64,000 bases of DNA from Streptomyces sulfonofaciens (GTDB lineage: Bacteria > Actinomycetota > Actinomycetes > Streptomycetales > Streptomycetaceae), in the NCBI RefSeq assembly GCF_014656295.1, contig NZ_BNCD01000008.1, forward strand, positions 62,001-126,000, in the 5' to 3' direction. Shown one piece after another: positions 8,947-17,455 of this stretch. The notes under the pieces were generated by a model. It had not been told where the DNA came from. It saw only the letters and a program-made list of their open reading frames with translations, and ran no database searches. Position 1 is the first letter of the stretch. The number at the start of each line of letters is the position of its first letter. A program made the translations under genes and the position numbers.

Positions 8947-11199
8947 ATGAACGGCTTGGGACTGCGTCCGCTCGGTGGCGACGACCCGCGGCAGCTCGGC
9001 GCGTACCGGCTGCTGCACCGGATCGCTTCGGGCGGCATGGGACGGGTCTATCTGGCGAGGTCGGCCCGGGACGGCTCGCTCGCCGCGGTCAAGACGCTGC
9101 TCGCCGAGGGAGCCGCCGGCGGGACCGACCGCCGCAGGTTCGCCCGCGAGGTGGCGCTGGCCCGGCGGATCGACAGCGCCCACACGGCCCGGGTGAGGGA
9201 GGCGGACCCGGACGCCGAGCCGCCCTGGATGGCCATCGAGTACATACCCGCGCCCGCGCTGTCCGAGCTGGTGCGCACTGCCGGACGGGTGCCGGGCTCC
9301 GCGGTCCGCTGGATCGCCGCGGGCACCGCGCAGGCGCTGGTGGCGCTGCACACTGAGGGCATCGTCCACCGGGACGTCAAACCTCAGAACGTCCTTCTTC
9401 CACTGGCCGGGCCCCGGCTCATCGACTTCGGCATCTCGCACGCCGCCGACATCACCCGGACGTCACTGACGCTGGGCACCATCGCCTTCACCTCGCCGGA
9501 GCAGGCCCGCGCGGAACCGTCCACCACGGCCTCCGACGTGTACTCGCTGGGCGCCACGCTCTTCCACCTCGCCGTCGGACGCCCGCCGTACGAGGACACC
9601 GGAGACACCATCCGGCTGCTCACCCGTGTCCAGCGCGCCGAACTGGACCTGACGGGCCTGCCCAAGGAACTGGCCGGGCTGATCCGCCCGTGCCTGGCCG
9701 CGGAGCCCGGCGACCGGCCGGCCCCCGGCGACGTCCTGCGGTCCTTCCTGGAGGAGCTGGACCGGATGCCCACCTCGCGCCGCGGTGAGCGCTGGCTGCC
9801 GCCGCGGTGGACGGCACTGATCCAGCAGTACGAGGCCCAGGGCCGCGCCCTGCTCGCCGGCACGGGAGCACCCGTTACGGGCGCATCCGGCGCTGATGCG
9901 CCTGGCGCGGTGGACCCCCGCACGGTCGACCAGCGGACCCGACGGGTGCCGCCGCCGTCCCCCACGCGCGTCTACACCGACGTCCGGCCGGTGGGCGGTG
10001 GCGCCGTCGCGGACGGCCCGCACCGCGGTGGGGAGACCGGCGACCGCGCGGCGGCGGAGGTCAGGCAGCGGCTGGCGAACGCGTTCGAGGCGGAACGGCG
10101 GCGGCGCGAGCGTGCGGGTCGGGAGGCGAGCGGGAAGGCGGCCACGCCGGGTGCGTCGGCCGGACCGGGTGCGGCGGGGCGGCGTGCACATGCCTCGTCG
10201 GCGCCGGGCGGCACCGCGGCGCCCGGGCCCCGGACCACCTCCGGCGCCAGGTCCGCGCCCGGTGCAAAGGCCGTGGGGGGCGCCAGGCCGGCGGCGGGCG
10301 CCGGGGCCGGGGCCGGGGCCGGGGCCGGTGCCGGCGGCGGGGCGGCGGGTGCTGCCGCACCGGGTGCGCAGGCGTCCGGGAAGGACTCCGGCAGCAGTGG
10401 CTGCTTCTGGCTGGTGGTCGCCGTCGTCGCGTTCACGGTCTTCGTCTGGCACCCGTGGACCGCCGACGACGGCGGGACCGGCTCGGCCGGCACCTCCGCG
10501 GGCGGCTCGTCCAGTGGGTCGTCCACCGGCTCGTCCGGTGGTTCGTCCACCGGCGGGACCGACTCCGGCGGCAGCTCCGGGGCGGGCGGGTCCGGTGACG
10601 GCGGCGGGAGCGGCGTCCTTACCGACGGCGCGTCCGGCGCGTCCGGTGACGAGCCGGGTCAGGGCGCCGCCACGCCGGCCACCGACCCCACCGAGGAGGC
10701 CTTCCAGCGGGTCCCGGCCGGTGCGTGCCTCCCGGTCTGGGACACCGGCTACGGCGGCGACACCACGGTCAGGTGGAGCTCTGCGACCCCACCGGACCCG
10801 GTGCCCTGCGGTGGCGGGTCCGCGCTGGTGCGGGTCACCGGTACCGGTGCCGTCTGCCCCACCGGGGCGGGCAAGGCGTCCTGGAGCTACCGGTCCGCGG
10901 TCACCGGCAGAACCACGAGGCTCTGCCTCAGCCGCGTCTACCACGTGGACTACTGCCTGCTCGGCGAGCAGTCGGGCAACAGCATCTCGCTGGGCTCGAT
11001 GACGGCCGTGGACTGCGAGCGGCAGAAGGTGCCCGTGCCCTACAACCAGATCATGCACATCACCGGCGTCTACCGGGCCCCTCCGGGCGGCGGCGCCGAC
11101 AACTGCAGGCGCTCCGCCGGCGACCGGACCCCCTACTGGTCGATGCGGGTGGACGACGGCAGAACCCTGCTGTGCACGACCGTTCACACCGGCCGCTGA
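8947..11199 (+). CDS. Membrane-anchored Ser/Thr protein kinase with extracellular Cys-rich domain
   Basis: 750-residue eukaryotic-type (Hanks) kinase. Catalytic domain about residues 18-275: glycine loop SGGMGRVYLA, Lys-49 in AAVK, catalytic Asp-143 in HRDVKPQN, DFG Asp-160, SPEQ activation-loop motif. A long Ala/Pro/Gly-rich juxtamembrane region (about 290-480) contains RRRRERA-type basic patches and Ala-Gly repeats. One membrane helix follows at about 487-506 (FWLVVAVVAFTVFVW). Outside is a Ser/Gly linker (about 515-565), then a domain of about 165 residues with eight Cys that could form four disulfides. That outer domain is not PASTA and I do not recognise it. ATG at 8947 has a good GGGAGGGTGA. 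It presumably senses an external signal and phosphorylates unknown targets. Confidence 0.9.
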   Translation: MNGLGLRPLGGDDPRQLGAYRLLHRIASGGMGRVYLARSARDGSLAAVKTLLAEGAAGGTDRRRFAREVALARRIDSAHTARVREADPDAEPPWMAIEYIPAPALSELVRTAGRVPGSAVRWIAAGTAQALVALHTEGIVHRDVKPQNVLLPLAGPRLIDFGISHAADITRTSLTLGTIAFTSPEQARAEPSTTASDVYSLGATLFHLAVGRPPYEDTGDTIRLLTRVQRAELDLTGLPKELAGLIRPCLAAEPGDRPAPGDVLRSFLEELDRMPTSRRGERWLPPRWTALIQQYEAQGRALLAGTGAPVTGASGADAPGAVDPRTVDQRTRRVPPPSPTRVYTDVRPVGGGAVADGPHRGGETGDRAAAEVRQRLANAFEAERRRRERAGREASGKAATPGASAGPGAAGRRAHASSAPGGTAAPGPRTTSGARSAPGAKAVGGARPAAGAGAGAGAGAGAGGGAAGAAAPGAQASGKDSGSSGCFWLVVAVVAFTVFVWHPWTADDGGTGSAGTSAGGSSSGSSTGSSGGSSTGGTDSGGSSGAGGSGDGGGSGVLTDGASGASGDEPGQGAATPATDPTEEAFQRVPAGACLPVWDTGYGGDTTVRWSSATPPDPVPCGGGSALVRVTGTGAVCPTGAGKASWSYRSAVTGRTTRLCLSRVYHVDYCLLGEQSGNSISLGSMTAVDCERQKVPVPYNQIMHITGVYRAPPGGGADNCRRSAGDRTPYWSMRVDDGRTLLCTTVHTGR

Positions 11200-11444
11200 C
11201 CCGCGGCCTGCTGGGCGACCGCCTCCAGGGGCGCGTCGGTGCCCAGGCGCCCGAAGACGTCCTCGGCGGCCGCCAGCAGCAGCTCGTAATGGCGCAGTGC
11301 ATCGGGCGCGCAGTCCACCGGCGCGCAGTCCATCGGCGCGCAGGGCTCGGCGGGTCCGGGCCGGGCGTTGGCCATGGCCGTACCGCAGCCAGGGAGCGGA
11401 CAAGGTGTCCATTTCTTCCTGGCAGCCGGAGGGAGTGTCCGCAT
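11184..11444 (-). pseudogene. Remnant of a TetR-family regulator (N-terminal part only)
   Basis: An 86-codon frame whose second half reads RHYELLLAAAEDVFGRLG then TDAPLEAVAQQA, the standard first helix and start of the helix-turn-helix of Streptomyces TetR regulators. Immediately afterwards, where GVG and the recognition helix should follow, the frame changes to AAGQRPV and stops, 16 bp inside the end of the kinase gene. The whole ligand domain is missing, so this is a truncated leftover. A 15-bp imperfect direct repeat (GGCGCGCAGTCCAYC, about three copies, 11307-11350) lies inside it and may mark the decay. The upstream palindrome at 11398-11410 could be its old operator. Confidence 0.6.
11398..11410. 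promoter_or_regulatory. Palindrome within/upstream of the TetR remnant
   Basis: GGACA-AGG-TGTCC, a perfect 5-3-5 inverted repeat, with a further TGTCCGC about 35 bp away matching GCGGACA in inverted orientation. Plausible old TetR operator. 11445-11650 beyond it holds no convincing gene. Confidence 0.35.
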
Positions 11445-11650
11445 GTTCGCGGCTGCGAACCGGGTACCGTGTCCGGTCGATGTGCGGTCCGCTCGGCGCC
11501 CGGGGCGCCGGCGCCGCGGTCCGCACGACCGATCCCGACGCCGCGGCCGCCGGCAGGGCGCTCGCCGCGGCCGAACCCGCCCGGACCGTCACCCGGCGCC
11601 TGGCCCGGACACCGGACCGGCGCCCCGCCGGCGCCCGACCGGCCGGGCGG

Positions 11651-12316
11651 TCAGGGCCGGCCGGCGAGTGCGTTGACCTCGGCGCTGGTGAGCAGGCGCG
11701 GTTCCCGGCCGTCCTGCCTGGCCAGCGCGAGCATGGCGCGGCCCAGCGCCTCGGTGGTGGTCGTGTGCCGCGGCATCAGCCGGCGCAGCACCGGGTAGAG
11801 CCACGACGTCGCGGCGTACATCAGGCGGTAGCTCCGGGTCCTGGACCGCGCCCCCCGCACGGGCCGGATGTAGCCGGGCCGTACGACGTGGGTGCGCAGG
11901 GGCAGCTCGTGCAGGGCGTCCTCGGTGGTGCCCTTGACCCTCGCCCACATCGTCCTGCTCGCACGGTCCGCGCCCTCGCCCGAGACGTAGACGAAGACCG
12001 GCGCCGGCCGCACCGGCAGCAGCGCCTCGGCGGCGGCGAGCGCGTAGTCGCGGGTGATGCGCGTGTACTCGGCCTCGGTGCGGCCGGCCGAGGAGGTGCC
12101 CAGGCAGAAGAAGCAGGCGCCGGTGCCCGCGAAGTCGTCCGCCAGCCCGGTCAGATCCGTGAAGTCGTCGTGCACGACCTCGCGGAGCTTGGGGTGGGTG
12201 AGGCCCAGCGGGCGGCGGACGACCGCGACGACCTCCGTCACGCCGGGGTTGTCGAGACAGGCCGCGAGGGCGCCGTGCCCGACCATGCCGCTCGCGCCGA
12301 AGAGGACCACCTTCAC
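11651..12316 (-). CDS. NAD(P)-binding, NmrA/epimerase-like short-chain protein
   Basis: 221-residue atypical short-chain dehydrogenase. It opens with KVVLFGASGMVGHGALAACL, a GxxGxxG nucleotide-binding motif at the very N-terminus, then VVAVVRRPLGL after strand two. Later it has FFCLGTSSAGRTEAEYTRIT and FVYVSGEGAD, followed by WARVKGTTEDAL, where a Lys replaces the usual YxxxK pair spacing, resembling the HTATIP2/NmrA-like subgroup. The GTG at 12316 is selected by a strong AAGGAGG nine bases upstream; the frame continues far upstream but overlaps the next gene antisense. Reaction unknown; could be a redox sensor rather than an enzyme. Confidence 0.82.
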   Translation of the reverse strand: MKVVLFGASGMVGHGALAACLDNPGVTEVVAVVRRPLGLTHPKLREVVHDDFTDLTGLADDFAGTGACFFCLGTSSAGRTEAEYTRITRDYALAAAEALLPVRPAPVFVYVSGEGADRASRTMWARVKGTTEDALHELPLRTHVVRPGYIRPVRGARSRTRSYRLMYAATSWLYPVLRRLMPRHTTTTEALGRAMLALARQDGREPRLLTSAEVNALAGRP

Positions 12317-12452
12317 CTGTACCGCCTCCTTGGGCGGGCCGCCGGCCCGCGCCGTCCGCACCCCGGCCGGGTGCCCACCGGACCGGAGACTTCTCCGGTT
12401 CGTGTCGACGGTACCGGAGGGCTCTCCGGTACGCCAACCGGGGCCGACCCGG

Positions 12453-12944
12453 TCAGAAGTGCGTCCGGATGCCGAACACCCGCCGCAGGTGGGCCATGTC
12501 CAGCCGGTCCCGGGCGGTGGGCTCGTACCCCTGATGGAAGTGGTCCTGCTGGGCGGCGGAGATGCAGGGGACGGCGGCCCCGCCGACGGTGCCGGCCGTG
12601 AAGCAGGCTGCGGGGTAGGCGAACGGGTGCTCCGGGTCGTGCGACGCCTGGAGTGCGGAACCGTCCGGGGCGAAGACCAAGGGGTGCAGGTCCAGTTGGC
12701 GGCCGTCGGGCGCGTCGAGGACGAAGCGGACCGGACGCAGGTCGAGGCTCTCGGTGAAACCGGCCGCGAAGAGCGCCGCAAGCACGGCGGGCTCCTGCTC
12801 CCCGCGGTGCAGCAGGTCCAGGTCGCAGTGCTCCCTTGTCTGCTCGCCCACCAGTGCGTCCACACCCCATCCGCCGGCGATCCAGACGTCGGTGCCCGCG
12901 TCGCGCAGCAGGCCCAGCACGGACACCACGTCCCGAGCGGTCAT
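12453..12944 (-). CDS. Nucleotidyltransferase-fold protein, aminoglycoside/lincosamide adenylyltransferase-like
   Basis: 163 residues. The motif WIAGGWGVDALVGEQ followed by HCDLDLLHRG is the GGxxxD...DxD signature of the minimal nucleotidyltransferase family that includes ANT(2'') and Lnu enzymes; both metal-binding acidic positions are present. RQLDLHPLVF supplies the third acidic position. The C-terminal part has HPFAYPAACFTAGTVGG and HFHQGY, as in that family. Many chromosomal members are of unknown role, so resistance should not be assumed. ATG at 12944, or GTG at 12947: TACCCT lies six bases before the GTG, suggesting a leaderless transcript. Confidence 0.8.
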   Translation of the reverse strand: MTARDVVSVLGLLRDAGTDVWIAGGWGVDALVGEQTREHCDLDLLHRGEQEPAVLAALFAAGFTESLDLRPVRFVLDAPDGRQLDLHPLVFAPDGSALQASHDPEHPFAYPAACFTAGTVGGAAVPCISAAQQDHFHQGYEPTARDRLDMAHLRRVFGIRTHF

Positions 12945-13010
12945 CACGCGGGGAGGGTAGCGGCGCGGGCGGTGGGGCGGCGAATGGTTTCCCGCGGTGC
13001 CCGGCACGAG

Positions 13011-13044
13011 CCGGGGCCCGTCCGGCGATTCGGACGGGCCCCGG
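13011..13044 (-). terminator. Strong hairpin downstream of the amidase gene
   Basis: Perfect 14-bp GC stem: CCGGGGCCCGTCCG, loop GCGATT, and its exact complement. It lies about 150 bp past the amidase stop, between it and the nucleotidyltransferase gene, and should end the minus-strand amidase transcript. Confidence 0.75.
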
Positions 13045-13193
13045 GCGGGAAGGGCGGCGCGGTCGGCCGCGAGGAGGCGCGAGGAGGGCCGGGAGCCGTC
13101 CCCGGCGCGAGCGGGCGGTCCCGGTCGGATCCGGTGGGCGGCCCCCCGCGCCCTCGGGCGGCGGTGCGGTACCCGCGGTCCACCGTGTGCGGT

Positions 13194-15101
13194 CTACCGG
13201 GTCACGGCGACGTCCGCCGAGTCGACCTGCGCGTAGCGGTGGTTGAACTGGATCGTGTAGTACGTCCTGGCGCCCTTCACCACGGTTCCGTCGGAGGCGA
13301 AGAAGTCGTCGGACGGCACGGCCGGCTGGTCGGCGACGTACGCCTGCCCTGCCGGGATGCGGTAGTTGGCCGCGGTCAGCGGCGCCTGCGTGGACGGCGC
13401 GTACCCGGTGGGGTACTCCGAGGCGTCCGGGTAGGCGGTGCCGTAGAGCGGGGCCGCGGTCCCGCCGGCGGCCCTGACGATGCGGACGCCGGGCGCGGGG
13501 ATCGTGTTGCTGCCGCCGGGATTGGGGATCCAGCCCTTCTGGCCGTCGAACCAGATCGCCGTCCAGTCGCCCTTCCGGTCGGCCACCACGAACTGCTGGC
13601 CGTCCTGGACGGTGTCGCTCCAGTCGTTGATCCGGTCCGTGCCCGCGGTGCCGTCCGGGTGCACGACCGTGTCGAGCAGCAGTGGCGCGTCGGCGCTCGG
13701 GGCGCTGCGCACGAAGAGGGAGTTGGAGGGTGCGGTCACCTTCGTGCACTCGGTGGTGGCGCCGGTCGGGTCGTCCTCGGGGCAGATGGTGTTGGTCTGC
13801 TCGTTGCCGCCGAAACCGGGGGCGATGGTCACCGCGGAGCCGACGCGGCCGAAGCCGTGCGGCCCGATATCGGTCGGCGCGCCCAGCAGGCGCATGAAAC
13901 GGGACCAGTCCCAGGCGGTGCCGGGGTCCCAGTGCTGCGCCGCGATCCCCTTGTCCGACGGCGCGGGCACGTCGTCGTGTCCGACGATGTGCTGGCGGTC
14001 GAGCGGGATGCCGTAGCGGGCGGCGAGGTAGCGCACCAGTTTGGCCGTCTGCTGGTAGGCGGCGTCCGTGTACCACTCGGCGCCGCGTGCCGAGTAGCCC
14101 TCGTGCTCGATCTGCACCGAGTGGAGGTTGCTCCAGTAGTTGCCGTCGCCGAACGCGATGTCCTTGTCCGCCACCATCTGCGTGATCGCGCCGTCGGACG
14201 CGCGCATCACGTACTGCGCGGAGGAGCCTCCGGGCGTCTGGAAGGTGGTGATGGTGTTGTCGTAGGACGTCTCCGTGGTGTGGAGGACGATCTCGGTGAT
14301 CTTGATGCCGTTGGCCGGGCGGTTGGACACCTGTCCGTTGGACGGGTCGGCCGGGACGAACCGGCAGTTCATGTCGGGCGGGCACTCGGCCTGCGGCGAG
14401 GCGGTGTCCGCCAGCTTGAGGCTGTCCACCTGGGCGTCGGCGGGCCGGGCCGCCGGGTCGGCGGACAGGTGCACGCTCTGGTCGCCGGTGACCTTCTGCC
14501 TGCCGCCGGATCTTATGGTCCCGAAGACGTCGTCGGCGAAGCCCGCGGCGGCCTTCTTGTCGGACATCTGGCTGTACCTGGCGACCGCGCCCGTCCAGTC
14601 GGACGGCCTGGTGCTGAGCTTGCCGTTCAGCTCCTTCTGGTACGCGGCCAGCAGCGCGGCGCCGCCGCGGATGTTGCTGGCGGTGTCGTGCCGCAGGTCG
14701 TCGGCGGATATCCCGGTGAGCTGCGCGGCCTTCTGCAGCGTGTGCGACTGGGGCCGGTTCGCCAGGGCCTGCACGTCCCCGCGGCCCGCGGCGCCCGCGT
14801 CACCGGTGGCCAGCATGTCCTTGGTGACGTCCGTCAGGTTCATCAGACCCCAGCCACCGCTGGTGCTGTAGCCCTTGTGCAGCCGCCAGCCGGACTCCTC
14901 GTGCGCCACTCCCAGCAGCACCGGCAGCGGCACCCGGTACTCGGTGGCGGCCAGCTCGAACTGCCGCTGGACGTCCGTCTGCTGCCCCTGGTCGTCGGTG
15001 GCCTGGGCCAGCTCGGGCAGGAACACGAAAGCCCCCGCCGCCACCGCCCCGCCCGCAACGGTCGCCGTAAGCCACCGCAGCGTTCTCTTGCGCCTGTGCA
15101 C
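13194..15101 (-). CDS. Secreted N-acetylmuramoyl-L-alanine amidase (PGRP/amidase_2)
   Basis: 635-residue exported peptidoglycan hydrolase. Signal peptide VHRRKRTLRWLTATVAGGAV then FVFLPELAQATDD. Residues about 45-190 form an all-helical region with VLLGVAHEESGWRLH and GWGLMNLTD, resembling a transglycosylase-like fold with its Glu. The amidase_2 domain follows (about 240-400): ITEIVLHTTETSYDN, VQIEHEGYSA, HIVGHDDVPAP and HWDPGTAWDW give the zinc His residues and surrounding motif. The C-terminal part (about 430-635) contains two SH3-like stretches (SNSLFVRSAPSADAPLLLDT and a later one with GQAYVAD) likely binding cell wall. GTG start at 15101 has GAAAGGGA upstream. Monocistronic, with a strong hairpin after it. 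Confidence 0.9.
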   Translation of the reverse strand: MHRRKRTLRWLTATVAGGAVAAGAFVFLPELAQATDDQGQQTDVQRQFELAATEYRVPLPVLLGVAHEESGWRLHKGYSTSGGWGLMNLTDVTKDMLATGDAGAAGRGDVQALANRPQSHTLQKAAQLTGISADDLRHDTASNIRGGAALLAAYQKELNGKLSTRPSDWTGAVARYSQMSDKKAAAGFADDVFGTIRSGGRQKVTGDQSVHLSADPAARPADAQVDSLKLADTASPQAECPPDMNCRFVPADPSNGQVSNRPANGIKITEIVLHTTETSYDNTITTFQTPGGSSAQYVMRASDGAITQMVADKDIAFGDGNYWSNLHSVQIEHEGYSARGAEWYTDAAYQQTAKLVRYLAARYGIPLDRQHIVGHDDVPAPSDKGIAAQHWDPGTAWDWSRFMRLLGAPTDIGPHGFGRVGSAVTIAPGFGGNEQTNTICPEDDPTGATTECTKVTAPSNSLFVRSAPSADAPLLLDTVVHPDGTAGTDRINDWSDTVQDGQQFVVADRKGDWTAIWFDGQKGWIPNPGGSNTIPAPGVRIVRAAGGTAAPLYGTAYPDASEYPTGYAPSTQAPLTAANYRIPAGQAYVADQPAVPSDDFFASDGTVVKGARTYYTIQFNHRYAQVDSADVAVTR

Positions 15102-15480
15102 TGGTTCCCTTTCACCGCAACTGCACGTCATGCGTTTCCGTCGTGGCGCGGGAGTCCCTCTTCGAAAGCACAACGGCCTTCACCCCGCCCGGCGCGGTAC
15201 GCACCATGGATTCCATCGCGTCAACAGGTACGCGCATGCGAATTGATATCAGACAGCCGGGGTCACAAAAGCGAAGACTCCATGGTGTCTACCGAACGAA
15301 TTGGTCACGGCGCGCCCGTTCCGTCCGGGATTGTGGGGCTGTTTCCGGCCAGACGGAGAGGCCGGCGCTGTGCGGCGGGGCGTGCTGGTCTCGTGCGGCG
15401 GGGCGTGTTGTCTCGTGCGGCGACGTCATGGAATCGCGGGGCGGAACGGGTCGCGGTCGTGCGGGCGGTACGGGGCGGAG
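15102..15480. other. Gene-free stretch between amidase and SDR genes
   Basis: Contains the amidase promoter region (15120-15300 is less GC-rich, with CGAACGAATTGG near 15293) and then decaying copies of the TCGTGCGG-type repeat found intact at 15481-15549. No credible ORF. Confidence 0.5.
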
Positions 15481-15549
15481 TCGTGCGGCGGTACGGGATG
15501 GACTCGTGCGGCGGTACGGGATGGACTCGTGCGGCGGTACGGGATGGAC
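15481..15549. repeat. Three perfect tandem copies of a 23-bp repeat
   Basis: Unit begins TCGTGCGGCGGTACGGGA and ends TGGAC; copies at 15481-15503, 15504-15526 and 15527-15549 are identical. Degenerate copies extend upstream to about 15390. It lies just past the 3' end of the SDR gene. Confidence 0.9.
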
Positions 15550-15572
15550 TCGCGCGAAGGGGCGGCAGAGCG

Positions 15573-16460
15573 TCAGGGGACGACGAGTTCCTCCTGCTCG
15601 GTGGGAGGTGTTCCGCCGTGCCAGGGCAGGACCTCACCGAAGCGGATCAGTTCGCCGTACCGCGCCGGGTCGACCTCGGGCGCGAGCACCACGTCGAGCA
15701 CGGGACCGGCCGCCTCGGACGGGGACTGCGCGCCGCCGTGGTCGCCGAACCACGGCCGGGACGCCCGGGTGTCGACCATGCCGGGGCAGACCGAGGCGAT
15801 CAGCGTGCCGGAGGCCAGGTCGCGCGCGCGGCGCTCGGCGGCCACCGCGCGGACCGCGGCCACCTGTGCCACCTTCGAGGGCACGTTCACCCACAGCGGC
15901 CAGCCCGCCTCCTGCGCCGTCCCCGCGTGGATGGCCCGCCGCCAGGACTCGACGGCCGACTCCACCTGGTTCAGGTCCGCGCCGTCGAACAGCGGGCGGA
16001 GCCGCGCGGGAAGGCGGCCCAGAGTGCCCAGCGAGCTGGCCACCACGATCAGCCGGCCGCCGGGGCGCAGCACCGGCCCGAACGACCGCAGCACCGCGTG
16101 CGTACCGCCGTTGGCCACGTCGATGAACTCGTCGGCCTGCTCGGCCTGCGAACGCTCCGGGACGAGCCCGGCGACGGCGTTGGAGACGACGATGTCCACC
16201 CCGCCGTACCGCTCCGCCAACTCGCCCGCGCACGCGGCCACCGCGCCTGCGTCGCCGACGTCGAGCACCCGGCCCGCCACCCGGCTGCGGGTGCCGGGTG
16301 CCTGCGCGACCTGACGGGCCGCGGTGTCGACACGACCGGCGTCGCGGCCGGTGAGCAGGACCAGGTCCGCGGGGCGGAGACGGGCGGCGAGCCCTTCGGC
16401 AAGGGCCCGCCCGAGTCCTTGGTTCGCCCCGGTGACCAGGGCGGTGCGTACAGCGCTCAT
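15573..16460 (-). CDS. SDR-family protein, carbonyl-reductase-like, lacking the catalytic Tyr
   Basis: 295 residues. The cofactor motif TALVTGANQGLGRALAEGL and RVLDVGDAGAV, then DIVVSNAVAGL, are typical classical short-chain dehydrogenase features. LIVVASSLGTLG gives the Ser region. Where YxxxK is expected the sequence is NVPSK (LWVNVPSKVAQVAAVRA): Lys is kept but Tyr is replaced by Asn. SVCPGMVDTRASRPWF follows as in carbonyl reductases. Either this is a binding/regulatory member or another residue serves as acid. ATG at 16460; the longer frame overlaps the divergent LysR promoter. It is transcribed away from the LysR gene, its likely regulator. Confidence 0.88.
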   Translation of the reverse strand: MSAVRTALVTGANQGLGRALAEGLAARLRPADLVLLTGRDAGRVDTAARQVAQAPGTRSRVAGRVLDVGDAGAVAACAGELAERYGGVDIVVSNAVAGLVPERSQAEQADEFIDVANGGTHAVLRSFGPVLRPGGRLIVVASSLGTLGRLPARLRPLFDGADLNQVESAVESWRRAIHAGTAQEAGWPLWVNVPSKVAQVAAVRAVAAERRARDLASGTLIASVCPGMVDTRASRPWFGDHGGAQSPSEAAGPVLDVVLAPEVDPARYGELIRFGEVLPWHGGTPPTEQEELVVP

Positions 16461-16503
16461 ACCGGCAACGGTAGGAACGGCCCGAGTATGCGTCCAACGA
16501 AAC

Positions 16504-16526
16504 TCACGCATATGTGCTATGCGTGA
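16504..16526. promoter_or_regulatory. Palindromic operator between SDR and LysR genes
   Basis: TCACGCAT, 7-bp spacer, ATGCGTGA: a perfect 8-bp inverted repeat ending six bases before the LysR ATG and 44 bp from the SDR start. The T-N11-A LysR-box style and divergent layout make it a likely LysR binding site controlling both genes. Confidence 0.65.
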
Positions 16527-16531
16527 ACGTC

Positions 16532-17455
16532 ATGGACTTCCGAGATGTCTCGCTGACCTCGCTCCGTGTCTTCCGCGCGGTCGCCGAGCAGGGCACCTTC
16601 ACCGCCGCGGCGGCCGAACTCGGCTACACCCAGTCGGCGGTCTCCCGGCAGATCGCCTCCATCGAGCGGGCGGCCGGCGCGGAACTGCTGGAACGGCGCC
16701 GCGACGGCGCCCGGGTGACCACCGCGGGACGGATCGTCCTCCAGCGGGCCACCACCGTGCTCGACGAGATCGACGCCGCCGCGCGCGAGCTGACCGGGCT
16801 GCCCGCCCGGGCCGGGACCGTACGGGTCGGCTGGTTCCCGATCGCGGGCGCCGTGCTGGGGCCGCGGGCGCTCACCGCACTGCGCCGCAGCGATCCCGCG
16901 CTGACCGTCGTCACCCGCGAGGCCGGCACCCCGGCGCTGGTCCGCGCCCTGCGGGCGGGCAGCCTGGACCTGGCGGTGCTCGCCCTCGCCCCGCCCTTCA
17001 GGCCGCCCGACGCCGAGTCACCGGCGCTCGTCCTGCGCACCCTCACCGAGCGCAGCCTCTGTGTCGCGGTGCCCGCAGCGGATCCGCTCGCCCGCGGCTC
17101 GTTCGTCGACGTCGCCGATCTGCGCGGGCGGCGCTGGATCGCCGGGTCCGCCACGGCCGGCGACGGCCTCATGGGGGTCTGGCCCGGTCTCGACGAGAAG
17201 CCCGAGATCGCCCACACGGCCCGCGACTGGCTGAGCAAGCTGCACCTCGTCGCCGCCGGCTGCGGCCTGACCACCGTGCCCGCGGTGCTCGCCACCGTAG
17301 CTCCGGCGGGCGTGCGGGTCCTGCCGGTGCGCGGCGGCCCCCGGGAGCAGCGCCGCGTGCTCCTCGCCCGGCTCCCGCAGCCGCTGCCCGAGGCCGCCGC
17401 CCGGGTCGCGGCGGCCCTGCACAGGGCGGCGCTCGACACGGACGTGGCGCTGTGA
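16532..17455 (+). CDS. LysR-family transcriptional regulator
   Basis: 307 residues. N-terminal winged helix-turn-helix: LTSLRVFRAVAEQGTFTAAA, then LGYTQSAVSRQIASIE, the classical LysR recognition helix, followed by the linker helix. The effector domain (about 90-300) starts RVGWFPIAGAVLGPRAL and has two Rossmann-like halves. The ATG at 16532 is preferred; GTGs at 16514 and 16523 are also in frame but lie in the palindrome. No clear Shine-Dalgarno is present, so translation may be leaderless. Divergent from the SDR gene, which is the obvious target. Effector unknown. Confidence 0.9.
   Translation: MDFRDVSLTSLRVFRAVAEQGTFTAAAAELGYTQSAVSRQIASIERAAGAELLERRRDGARVTTAGRIVLQRATTVLDEIDAAARELTGLPARAGTVRVGWFPIAGAVLGPRALTALRRSDPALTVVTREAGTPALVRALRAGSLDLAVLALAPPFRPPDAESPALVLRTLTERSLCVAVPAADPLARGSFVDVADLRGRRWIAGSATAGDGLMGVWPGLDEKPEIAHTARDWLSKLHLVAAGCGLTTVPAVLATVAPAGVRVLPVRGGPREQRRVLLARLPQPLPEAAARVAAALHRAALDTDVAL

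Noticed and set aside
9463-11592. A 709-codon minus-strand frame opposite the kinase
   Set aside because: Arg/Gly/Ala-rich shadow of the kinase gene. Only its neighbouring frame at 11184-11444 shows true TetR similarity.
12453-12944. Antibiotic-resistance gene
   Set aside because: The nucleotidyltransferase motifs fit, but chromosomal relatives are common and context gives no sign of a resistance cassette or mobile element.
12054-16526. A 1490-codon open frame on the plus strand
   Set aside because: It lies antisense to the nucleotidyltransferase, amidase and SDR genes; its composition is the Gly/Arg/Val-rich pattern of a shadow frame in high-GC DNA and no domain is recognisable.
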